A DNA stretch of 64,000 nt from NCBI GenBank assembly GCA_037976565.1, contig CP137685.1, forward strand, positions 25,235,695 to 25,299,694, given 5' to 3'. This stretch comes from Mesocentrotus franciscanus. Lineage: Eukaryota; Echinodermata; Echinoidea; Camarodonta; Strongylocentrotidae. The notes beneath the pieces were generated by a model. It had not been told where the DNA came from. It was given only the letters and a program-made list of their open reading frames with translations, and ran no database searches. This document shows positions 43,085 through 54,354 of this stretch, piece by piece (position 1 is the first letter of the stretch; each line of letters opens with the position of its first letter). The position numbers were made by a program, and so were the translations under genes.

Positions 43085-43500
43085 ATGAAATGAAATGATA
43101 GTGCTTTTAGTGCATGCATGATAGCTGCCGAATGCAAACTTCAGTGTCCCATTCTTGTGCTTGTGTTGTTTTGCTTGTCTTGTCATGTATTGTCTTGTTT
43201 TGTATCGTCATGTTTCCCCCATCTTTTCGTTTCTTGCATTTTCTACTTTATGATACTATGATATTTTATGTTAGGGAACCTAAGTTACAAGCTATGCTTT
43301 CCTAGGTTTCCTCCGCAATACAGCAAGCAATTATCTTCTTAGTCTCAATTGTATCCTTTTACTGCATTGCACGTACCATAATATGTATATGTCTCGTTTG
43401 TTAATATATTTTAATTGAATGACTTTTGTAAAATGAAAAGCTTTGTAATTGTTTTTGCTGTTTTGTGGAAATAAATGAAATAAATGACATGAAATGAAAT
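43085..43500 (+). mobile_element. LINE 3' UTR with ATGAAATA tail
   Basis: 'gaatgacttttgtaaaatga' and 'gtggaaataaatgaaataaa' followed by TGAAATGAAATAG is the usual look of a non-LTR element 3' end. It is absent from the aligned block at 54080-54120 in front of copy 8, so it inserted after that duplication or was lost there. Confidence 0.65.
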
Positions 43501-44606
43501 AGAATAACCATATTTCTCAAGCTGTGGGTGATCTATTTTCTCATTTTTGAAATACAGATATGCGCCATCTGTTGATTCGTATTGCACATGTTTCTCACGT
43601 CAGTCGGATGTGTGTTCATGTTATGTGCATGATAACCGTTTTTATTTCAGAGCCAACCAACAGGCTATAATTTAGGCATGCTATAAATAGACAATGTAAG
43701 GTGTATTTATATGGCAGTTTGGGGAGGGAATTACAACAGGGCTCACTAATATGTGAACAGCGTCCTCTCCGATTCCTCAAGAGCTTGTGTGAAACATAAT
43801 TACATGGGTGCCTATAATCAATACGCCGACTTATGTGTAGATGGCATCGGCAACAACTGATTGAAAAACAAAAGTCACCCATGAATAGATGTGAATGGCG
43901 CCGAATTCATAATGTGCGTGAGGCCTCGATAGCGCCGATAGTCATAAACCTATTGTTAAATGCAAAGGTTGATCCAGAATTGTAAAAAAGGGGGGGGGGG
44001 TAGAAATGTTAAAACTGCGAAAGTCCACTTTATCTATATAGATAGCATAACATACAGAGCCTAACTGCATTTTGGTTCAAAGAAGGGGGAGGGCTTAAAC
44101 AATTCTGTCACAATGGATCCGTCTATAAAGTGAAGGGGAGCCGCTAGAGCCCCTCCATTTTATATAAAATCTTAATTTTTGAGGACCTTTTCTTTTCTCC
44201 TTTACTTATATTCGAAAAGTCCCGACCGACTTATCCGCTCTGCCTCCCCCCTACCCCCCCCCCTTCTCCGCAATTAATACTATCAAGTGACGGCCCTGAT
44301 GAAATGGAGTCAGTGGAGACGGCCTACGGCATTGGCGCCGATTTATTGGTAGAAAAGGGAGGACTGACAGCTCATAGATATAGACTCTCCTCTTTGCAGT
44401 CAACTTTCATGTCACATGATAGCTAGCACACAATCACATTCCCACGAACTTTGCTCTGATGCCTTTGCATAGACTTCACCAAAACATAAATCTTGAGTCG
44501 ATCACTTTCGCTTGCTGTGCGTGCGACTCTCAACATGCACCGCCCTTCAATCTGATCAGATCCGCCTCCAACTTTGTATGTGTGGTAGAGAACAACACGA
44601 AGAAAC
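43501..44606 (+). promoter_or_regulatory. Upstream region of copy 6, conserved with copy 8
   Basis: 43540-44606 aligns with 54150-54340 plus 57080-57954. Strongly kept stretches include 'catgtcacatgatagctagc', 'gagtcagtggagacggccta' and 'catggcttctgtatctacac' at the exon. These could be core promoter and 5' UTR of the type III genes. I see no convincing TATA box near a start site. Confidence 0.4.
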
Positions 44607-47600
44607 ATGGCTTCTGTATCTACACAGGTAAGTGTCGTTCTTTCTTTTTCTCCCCTTCGAAATCTGAGTTTAAACGATTACTTTCTTCAGTCCGTCCTGT
44701 TTCAGAGCATTTCAATGTAGCGATATGCACGGTGTAAGACGAGTCATGTGGTTCTTTCAATAAAACTTTTCAAAGAAAATACGAATATGAATTGAAACAA
44801 TTATAATATGTACAGAACCATACAGCGCTTATAAAGCAAAAGAGCTATGACGTTTACTTCGCTTGTTTACTCTGGTGTAGATATGTAATATTGCTGAAAT
44901 CAATCGGCACAATGGCTTTATGCGTCGTGTTCCGTCAACGCTATAAAGTGCGTCGAAAAACTGCAAAACCTTGCGCTATTAGTACCTTGTTCCCTATTAT
45001 GTCAAGATGTTGCGTCTGCGGCCAATGTGTCTGTCTCTGAAAAGGCCCTATGTATAATGTTTCATGTCCTTCACTGATGCAATAGACTGTACGCACCATG
45101 TGCTGCTTTATGCATGTTGCACACAAGACATCATTTCTATCACGTTGTAATCCCTACGGTAATAAATCGTATAAAGCCAATTACTGCATTATGCGTCAGT
45201 AATTGAACGCAATGTTTGCACTGCTAATTTTTCATTCTCTTTTGCATACGATGATACTCTCACATGGCGCGTCAGAGACCAAGCTAGACACTGGCGCAAG
45301 GCTTACGTCGGCAGAATGACGTCAGCATAAAGACGTCTCGATAGTGTACAATAGGCGAGCCGTTCCATATAAGGTTTCATTTTGCTGACGTAGAACTGCG
45401 CCTGGGCCTGGCACGGTCTTTGACGCACCATGTGAACTCAATGCTAAATAAACACTAGCGGGAAAATGCGTTGAGTCACTGGCGTAAGCAAGCACTAATT
45501 GACGTTTGGGGCTCGATTGGCTTAGATTAATAACGCAATCGAAATGAAACCTTGTGTAAAATAGACATATTTTACAGCGTAATGGTATTAAATTACCGTT
45601 AGGCCATTTGCATAATTATTGTCAATTTTGATATAGCGGCTGCATGGAGCTGTTGCAAGTTAAATCAGACTTACTTACCCGGTCTTTAGCAGTAATACAC
45701 AAATGTAATCTACTTTTCCCTATATAGTATGTAGAATTGAAATAATGTAGTCCTTGTTATAATTTTTGTTTTCTTTTGTTTTCCTTATCTATTTCACGAT
45801 GCTATATTTATTTCTCAGATTCCCAGTGCCAAGAGAGTGAAAGTGTCCGTATGCAGTGGAAGCCTGTCTCAGACCGTAGAGGGTCTTATCCAACACATAT
45901 CAGACAAAATATGAAGGATGATGTCGAAACTGTGAAATTTGAGCCCCTTCCTTACAATGTCAGAGACATGGACAAGTTTGATCTGAATGGGATAGATGTT
46001 CTGCTTCTCTGCCACTCCATAGAAAACAGACGATTCTCAATAACTGATGTAACAGATGCTCTCTATGATGGCTTCTTACAAAGAGCTAAAACAATTCTGG
46101 GTAAGTCTTTCGATCATGTTTCAATATTCGTCTCAAGTTACGGCGACGCGTAAGACGCACTTCTATTAATCATGCCTACCCTAATCATTTTCTTGATAAT
46201 GTAAAGCGCACCAGTATTATAGCATTAATTATGTGGCGGATGTACACATTGGATGTTAGAATAATTATTAATAGACTGAAGTACTCTACCAAAGATGTGT
46301 CTGTATCTGGATCTATGTCTAATACACATTATGATAAGAGCATGTGTGGGATTGACTTGTAGACTGTATTTAATATTATATACGAAGATCCGCTTAAACT
46401 GATGATTATTTCATTATCCAATCAGTTAATGTCTTATGTATATTTATGCTTACACAACATGTGGCCACAACGTTTATTTTCGTCACTTTTACTCCAGGAA
46501 AATATTTTTGGAAATCAGTCACGAAATATTTCATCATATAGGATAAAGGAATATATAAAAATAATTACATATTTAACGACCCACATTTTTTTTCATAAAG
46601 GAACTCTAATTTAAAAAAGATGAACTAAAAAACAAATGCAAAAAAAAGGGAAAAAAGACCTGCTTATTGTTTATTGCAATACAACTTAATTATCATTCAT
46701 AATACTCTTTGTTTTAATTGATTGTTATTTTCAGTGTAGAAATGGATTTAGACAAACTACATAGATTCTGTTGCTAAAAATTGTCTACAATTGAACTGTG
46801 TAATATAGTCTATAGTGTTTACATTCTTTTGAAACTTGGTTGTTAATATGAGGACAAATTCTTTGGTATAATCTTGAAAGTGAACAATCTTGTAATCAAT
46901 AGATTTAGATGCTTTTATATATATTCATGACAAAATAACAAAGTATAATACATTTTACAAAACATTTACATTTCTTTAAGTTATAAGTTCTTTAAGATCT
47001 TGACTTTGTCAAGAAGTTTAAAGATTGAGACTTTCATATTGCAAGTGTGTGAGTGGAGTGTCCAGTAGACCGAAAAAAGACCGAATATTCAAGTGACAGA
47101 AGTTCCAACAGACCGAAGGTCCACTAGAGATAGAAATTCGCTCTTGTGAACTTTCCGACTGCTTATCAAAACGTCAACGAGACCAACATACTAAGTCTTG
47201 TGTAATTTGGTCGCTGTACCTTCGAATAAGTTCAACGAATGCCAGAGACCAAGGCCTTCCTCATAGACCGTCGGCATCAACGACTTTTGGTCTGCAGAAG
47301 GTCCATGACAAAAAGAACTTTCTCGTTGGCATTTGGAATCAAGGACCTTTGGATTCTCGACATGTTCTAAGTAGTTCCCAGCAGATAATCCATAACACCA
47401 AAATATTTCTTGTACAATTATCAGCCTCGTGGACTTGTGGTCTCTAGACCTAAGCAGTTTCAGAATGTTAATGAAACCAAGACCCTTCCTTTATTTTTTA
47501 GTTCAAGGAACATTGATCTCTAGACATTACAAGTAGTAAGTCCATGACACAAAGACCCTTCTTGTAGACTTTCGTCCTCAAGGACCTATGGTCTCTGGGC

Positions 47601-48063
47601 ATTCCAATCAGTTTTCAGGATGTCAATGAATGACATCAAGAACTTACTGGTAGACCTTGGGCCTGAAGGACCTTTGATCCTGTTTATTTTCGGTCACCCG
47701 GCCTAGCATTCTTGGTTTGAAAGTATAGGACAAGGGGAATAAGCATTAACGAGCCACTCTACGATCTAATTGATAAGCTTGAGTTTTTGTTTAACAGGTC
47801 AGAGTAAAGTTGGAGTTATCGCTCACGACTTTCAAGAAGGTGAGCTTTCATCAGAAAAACTATCTTCCAAGATGGCTTCCTTTCGCTACACCCAGAGTAC
47901 AACATTCAAATGTGCATCACTTGTTCTGGTTGGAGGTCAGCTGGCTGAGGATCCAGTACAACTGACCAAGAAACAGCTCGATGACCTTCGACAGTTCTTC
48001 CGTGCAGCAGCATCTCAGAGCTGCATAGAAAAATGTGAAGTCTTGTTGTACAGATTCCTTTAA
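44607..48063 (+). pseudogene. Array gene copy 6 (type III), frameshifted in exon 2
   Basis: Exon 1 is 44607-44627 (MASVSTQ, donor CAG|GTAAGT); exon 2 45819-46100 (acceptor TTTCTCAG, phase 0 in, donor G|GTAAGT); exon 3 47798-48063 (acceptor TTTAACAG, stop TAA). Exon 2 starts in frame as IPSAKRVKVSVCSGSLSQTV then EGLIQHI, but two extra bases (AT near 45899) shift the frame and bring a TGA at once. After the insertion the family frame continues cleanly to the exon end, and exon 3 is open (RSKVGVIAHDF-like start QSKVGVIAHDF, tail YRFL). So this is a very young lesion or a sequence error; with it corrected the gene would be whole. The tail lacks the CCC end of type II. Confidence 0.75.
47060..47690. 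repeat. Degenerate ~115-bp satellite in copy 6 intron 2
   Basis: Five or six diverged units share 'caaggacctttggtctctag', 'tgtcaatgacaccaagaccc'-like and 'cttcctgtagacc'-like stretches (clearest at 47270-47660). It is unique to copy 6 in this window. Confidence 0.65.
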
Positions 48064-48416
48064 CTTTGTAAATTCGCATTTTATTTTTTTCGAGTAAACA
48101 GGTGCCGCTACGCCACTGTCTTCCGCGATGTATTTTTTAAACAATACTTATCATGATATGAAAGAGATTTACTGTAATCAGTACTTAGATATCTTAGTAT
48201 CAGTATACGAATGAGTTGAAATAATCTAAAAACGTATGTGTTTCATTTGGCCTATAATATATCGTTTTCTTTTCTGCATGTTCAATCCTGATACACATGT
48301 TTGTATTATTATTGCTCTATTAATATGATTTCTTTTCTTTTTCACTAGTGTGCCCTGAGTAATTGATTTCAAGCGGGTTTGACGCCTTACAAGTTTTATA
48401 TATTATTAGGCCTTCA

Positions 48417-48465
<49 letters not shown>

Positions 48466-50600
48466 GTTATTATTGTTATTATAATTAATATTATTATTAT
48501 TATTTTTATTAGTAGTAGTAGAAGTAGAAGTAGTAGTAGTATTAGTAGTAGCAGTAGTGATGGTGGTGGTGGTGGTGATAGTAGTAGTAGGGGTAGTTGT
48601 AGTAATAATGGAAATTTAGGTGAATGATGATATATGATTGTAAATAAGGAAAATTTTAATATATTCGACGATATTATATAAATAATTTGAAGTAACGAGT
48701 GTTGTTATTTCTAACATGTTTATACGTGCCATAAACAACAGTTGTGTAGCGTACGTTGGTCCAGCCCTTAAGTGGGGATTGGCATCATGGGTGTAGTGGG
48801 GGGCACCAGTCTTTCACAAATCAAATCAAATCGACAATTTTTTTATTAACGTCATTATACAAGTACATAAAGAAGAAAAAATATTAATAGGTTACAAAAT
48901 TAACAATTGAAATTCATCATGAAGTATACAAGTAATTACTAGACAATAACTAAAGGAGAATTACATACGCAAAAAATTGCGATTATCGTAAAAGAATGAC
49001 ATGACTTTATATGAGATGCAAAGTAACAAGGTAGTCGATAATGGGGAGGGTGCAGGTCGATCCTGTCAACTTTTCTCTCCTCCCCACGTCTTATTTTCCC
49101 TTTTCTCACTTTTTCTCTTGCTTCACCATTGGGGATACGCACCCCGTGCCCCCGGTAACTACGCAACTGTAAACCAATATCCTATCAGATGTTTGTCACA
49201 CAAGATAGGATGTGATTTTCGTTACATACCACAGGCACTGGCTTAAGGGTGATTTTGTGTATTATATCTCGTACGACATTCTGTTCACACAGAGCTAGAA
49301 GGGTACTAACTCTGTTTTAAAGTATATGGGTTAATACTATTCTGGCTCCAAACACAATAATTCGTCTTTTGTCCATTTCTTTCATCGAGACTGAATTAAA
49401 ACTCCCTTGATATAATACCCGTTCACAAAAGAACCATTAGTTAGTGTTCTTATCAAGAGATATTTTGTAAATTGTTGGATGAAATAATTGAATAAAGGTA
49501 ACAATTCATATGAGACACATTGCACGGTATCACCCTAAAGCCTCTCCCCCTTTTATTAGCTACAAGCGCCCGGGTGACACTTGAAGAATCTCTTGGAACA
49601 TGCTGGACACTCCACTCACACACTTACAATGTGAATGTACCAATCTTTAAACATGCAGAATATATCATGGAAGACAATTTAAGGATGATGAGAGACGTCG
49701 GGAATTTTTCTGTTCCTTTTGTTTCTATAAAAACAATGGAAAAAAGAAAAGGAAGGGGGATCAATCTGATGTAGCTTAAATTACACCGCGATCAAAACAA
49801 TGAATTTTGTAATTTGTCGATTATGACAACAAAAATCATCACATTTTGCCAAAGGAAAATTTTACAACACCCTACATCCCCTCTCATGTGACCATCCTTA
49901 GCACATCTTCCTGTCATCCTTGCTGTTAAAGGAAATGATACATTTTTTTGTCGGTGCCAATTGTACTTTGCTCCCGAAATTACAATGGATATTCAATACT
50001 TATGTTTTCTATTACAGGAGATATAACACACTTATCACTATAAAAAGTGTTGTACTACCATATATTTTTTAAATAGAAAAACATTTCTGCATCGATTTAG
50101 GGAATGAATTAAACATGTGACGATCTTGATTTGAGTCCCGTGGCATGATAGTTGTATTGTTACTGTTACGTTGAATTATGTACCTCATGATCGAGATCAG
50201 GAAATGATATAGGCCTGGCCCTGATTTGTTTTAGCAGATGTTTCTGCATTTATTGAAGATTCAAATAAAAAATATTTAGACAATAATAATAGTTTATAAT
50301 ATAATTGATTTACATGACATGTGACAACTGAAATACCAAAAAATAAATATTTGATAACTTGAAAGTATGGAGGTAAATCAAAGAATAAAGATAAATGCAG
50401 AGGCCAACTATCATAAGCATGAATGCTTGTGTAGATTTCACAAGATCAATGGATATCCGGTGTTACAAAAAAAAGTGTTTAATGGAAGCCATAAGTCAAA
50501 GGTTATAATTGTGTATGTCGTTTTTTCTGAAGGTTCATAATTCCGAAGATTAACTTTCAAAGGCTCGTTTCTCCGAAGGTTTGCATTTCCGAATATTAAC
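48064..50600. other. Region between copy 6 and copy 7
   Basis: It contains (ATT)n/(AGT)n at 48415-48610, a LINE-like tail starting AAATCAAATCAAAT at 48818, and unassigned AT-rich DNA. An open frame at 49520-49774 has ordinary-looking composition but no splice context or motif I recognise. Confidence 0.45.
48415..48610. repeat. ATT then AGT/GGT microsatellite
   Basis: More than 30 ATT-type triplets run into AGT, then GGT and GTA triplets. The poly-Ile and poly-Ser frames are artefacts. Confidence 0.95.
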
Positions 50601-52067
50601 ACATTTGAATTGGTAAGCCTACGTGTTTTTAAGATACCTTTTAGTAAAAAGATTTAAATTGTTTTGGTAAGTGTTCAATTTGTATGAATATCTTGCATAT
50701 CACAAAAGACCGGTCGACAAATGTCTTCAAATTGAAGCGCCAAGCGATGAACTATTAAACTCACTATTTGCTAGTTATGAAATTTCAATGGTCAAAAATG
50801 CATTTTACATGTTAGTCGGGGGCTCTGGCTATTTCGGGCAAGTTCTTGACGAGCTTTAGGATCGCAATGAGCAATCATTCTATCCAAGGTATGCATGATT
50901 ATTGTTGGAGAATTTGTCTATTTCTATATTACTAACGATATTTAAGATCACGAGTATATTGGTGATGGATCTACACTCACCCATGCACTAGCCCAGCAAA
51001 GAGTTAAACAAAATCATGAGTTGTATATGGGCTCTGTGACTCATCTTACTGGTGCAAGCTTTAATGAGTCCAAAGTAACCTTTTTGTTACCCGCACCAAT
51101 CGTCTGGTTGTTCTTCTTTTTTTCTTTTTTAAAAATATATAATTCGTTTTTGGTGCCGGACATGTTTTCTTTTCCTTTTTTTTCGAGTTTCGTTTTTGAA
51201 GTTCATATTGATTTTTAAAAAAATATTAAAAACGATGAGGTGATGTTTATCTTACACCGGATTCGACGTTCAAAACAATTGGTGAGATACCGAACGGTCT
51301 ACCAATAATTAACATAGATGTATCATTAAGGGTGTCCACACTTGTACAAGCATTGCTTTTTAGTGGACCCCTCTGTTTCCAATATGTATTCTTAAATTGT
51401 TTTAAATGTTTAAAATTGATTTTGTAATTGTTTTGTTGGAAACATAAATAAATTGAATTGAATTGAATTGAATGTAGATGTAGAATATGCATCACGTTTC
51501 ACAGAAAGGTATATGATTGGTCGTTCGAACAATTGTAGCTTATATTTATATAAAAACAGAAATGTATATGTATTTGATACGAGTTATATGATATTGTATT
51601 GTTCATAATTATAGATAGTGAGGCGGGTCCAGGAACTTCCGAATGGGCAGGGGAGGGGCTGCATTTTACCACATGAACAAGATTTCGGGGATCACTAGCA
51701 CTGTCCATACAGGATCACCCATTGCCATGTGTGAACATTAGAATGACGCAATGCTTTACGTAATCTAAGTTACGTAATCAGTATATGATTGCTATGAGAC
51801 GTACAACATGGTATTGACATTGCCCTTGAGTTGTCTTTTTTCGAAAGTCTTTGCGATCGTGTTAACAAAATGTAAAAATGGGGGAATAAAGGGGAGTGCC
51901 TCACTTATTTCAAAATAGTCTCCGATGATTTGGGGAGAGGCGGATCACCAGAAGTTTCTAATGACTCAAGGGGATGGGTAGCCTTGGCGCCCCCTTGATT
52001 CGCCTACGATGAACGTTAATAATAGCGTAACATATAGTGTTCACACTCGTTTATTTAATTCGGTTAG
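50601..52067. other. Upstream region of copy 7 with destroyed mini-exon
   Basis: 'ggtaagcctacgtgttttta' (from 50612) matches the donor and intron start after the copy 5 mini-exon (37282), but here it is preceded by ACATTTGAATT, without the ATG and most of the exon. A LINE tail ending in TTGAATTGAATTGAATTG lies at 51300-51476. Confidence 0.6.
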
Positions 52068-53351
52068 ATGCAGGATGAATCTACCCAGCAGTTTTCTTCA
52101 AAAAGGAAAGTGAATGTCACCGTATGTAGTTGCAGCATTTTCAGCAACGTGGAAGGTCTTATCAAACACATCAGACAACATATGAATGATGTTGTGAAAA
52201 CTGTGAGCTTTGAGCCCCTTCCGTACAACGTCCGTGACATGAACAAGTTTGATCTGAGTGGGATAGATGTTCTGCTTGTCTGTCACTCCATAGAAAACAG
52301 ACGATTCTCAATAACCGATGTCACAGATGCTCTCTATGATAGATTCCTACCAAGGGCCAAGGATTATCTGCGTAAGTAATCGATGATAGAGACAAGACAT
52401 TAACCTACATTTGCCACTCTCCATCCAGGTGTTATATGGGAAAGGAATTCATCGAATGCTCTGAGCACGGAAATCGGTAGGCTAGCAGAGTCTTGTTAAT
52501 TTAGGAGCTCCTTGAGAACCTTGCGTGGTGGACATGTGCGCTATGAAAATATATTCAATATTATTATTATCATTATCATTACTATCATCTTTATTATTAT
52601 CATAATTACACTGGCTCTAGCCGAACTACCATGGTAGAACGCTCATGCCTTTAAGGAATTGCCTTCCTGCCGGTAGTCATTTACTTGGTTTATAGCCATT
52701 TGGTCTACAGCCACTTTGTCTTCTACGCAATTAGTCTATTCCCATATGGTCTACACCCAGCCCGTCTACCAATCGGCAATTCACCATTTACTTCACCTGG
52801 GTGGAGAGAGGCAATTATTTTAGATTAAATGTCGAGGACGTTAGGGCAGGGACAGGGACCCGAACCCCGTACCTTCTGACCCAAGGTCAGGAAATAAATC
52901 CTCTAGACCACTCAAATAATATATATCTTAAGTACTATAAATTATTGTCATATTGACTCCTTGTGGTTGATGAAAGGTCGTCAAGGTCGTATACAACAGA
53001 AATACAAAGAGGGGAAAATACAATACCTTAATTTGATATACAATTTCCATTTGAACAGGAAGGAGTAAAGTGGGAGTTATCGCTCATGACTTTCCAGAAC
53101 GAGAATTTAAATCAGAGAAAATATCATCCAAGAAGGCTTCCTTTCGCCACACCCAGAGTACAACATTCAAATGTGCATCACTTGTTTTGATTGGAGGTCA
53201 GCTGGCTGAGGATCCAGTTCAATGGCTGACCAAGAAACAGCTTGGTGACCTTCGACAGTTCTTCCGTGCAGCAGCATCTCAGAGTTGCATAGAAAAATGT
53301 CAAGTCATGTTGTACAGATTCCTGTGTCTCATCAAAGATTGTTGTTGTTGA
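52068..53351 (+). CDS. Array gene copy 7 (type II), exons 2 and 3
   Basis: Exon 2 is 52068-52371 (acceptor TTCGGTTAG, starts MQDESTQQFSSKRKVNVTVC, donor C|GTAAGT, so the split codon becomes Arg). Exon 3 is 53059-53351 (acceptor TTGAACAG, stop TGA), with one extra Trp codon after PVQ and the type II end CLIKDCCC. The frames are open and close to copy 5, but the mini-exon is destroyed. The Met opening exon 2 is the only early in-frame start. This may be an expressed N-terminally shorter form or a decaying copy. Confidence 0.62.
52385..52915. mobile_element. SINE pair in copy 7 intron 2
   Basis: The plus-strand SINE is truncated at its head, directly after the exon 2 donor (52385-52610); the minus-strand SINE is at 52620-52915. 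The head deletion shortened this intron to 687 bp compared with 1116 bp in copy 5. Confidence 0.75.
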
Positions 53352-54350
53352 TTTTATTTAGACACGGTAAAAACACACTTTCAGCCCAAAAGGCTGTTTT
53401 TCAGTACAGCCGTGTGTATGGTATTACACAAATGAAGTAGACAACAAAATGACCATTCACCGGGCAAAATACAATACAAACATATTTCATGTGGAGTTCT
53501 AACATGAAATGTATGGAAAAGTCAATCAACAGGGGCGTAATAATTAGTCATAATTAAATAATTAAAAAAATAAAAAAGAAAGCGAGAAAAGAGAGAAAGG
53601 AAAAGGGAGAAGAGGTTAAGTACAGAGAAGAAAACGCTTGGACGATCACCCCCTAATCAGCAGCCTTTTAGTAAGAGTAAGAGCGGGACCTCCCCCTTCT
53701 CAATCGTTACAGTACCCCTATCAAAAGAAGGACTCACGCTAAGCCACTGTCAAATCAATGTTTTTCAAAGAACTACACAAATTGAATTTTAATTGTAAAC
53801 CCTTAATCATATTAATTATTATGCAGTGGCGTATACAGACCTTGGCCTCTGGATGGGAGGGGAATTAGGGGATAAAGTATCTGAGGTCATGGTCATCCCT
53901 ATCGGTAACATACCTCAGGCTTTAATGATCTGCAGGGCAGAATTGTTAAATTCCATACTTGATTTTCTTCAATCGCAACAACAGCTCAAGATTTATTGAG
54001 CTATATAACAACATGTATAGACCATCGTTGTACAAATGATCATGAAGATCATAGAATGGGGACCATTAAGTATACTGCTATTATGTCCATGCTTACGTTG
54101 ATATACCAACCATATTCCTCAAGCTTTCCGTGGTCTATTTTATGATTTTTGAAATACAGATATGCGCCATCTATTGATTCGTATGGTACATGTTTCTCAC
54201 GTCAGTCGGATGTGTTTTCATGTTGTGTGCATGATAACCGGTTATATTTCAGAGCCAACTAATAGGCTATAATTTAGGCATGCTATAAACAGGCAATGTT
54301 AGGGGTGTTTATACGGCAGTTTGGGAAGGGAATTACAACAGGGCTCACTG
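53352..54350. other. Copy 7 flank joined to copy 8 upstream region
   Basis: 53352-53940 follows the copy 5 flank. At 53940, within the left end of the former MITE ('ctgcagggc'), it jumps to sequence equivalent to 42890 and then 43510-43780 upstream of copy 6. A deletion of about 1.9 kb relative to block 2 explains it. Confidence 0.65.
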
Positions 54351-54354
54351 AATA

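Noticed and set aside
48379..48627. Poly-Ile/Ser-rich protein
   Set aside because: Translation of ATT, AGT and GGT microsatellites.
49520..49774. 84-codon frame as a possible exon
   Set aside because: Composition looks ordinary, but there are no convincing splice sites, no second copy and no motif; chance cannot be excluded.
52064..52286. Minus-strand frames opposite exon 2 in several copies
   Set aside because: They are shadows of the plus-strand exons, which have consistent splice phases and paralogue support.
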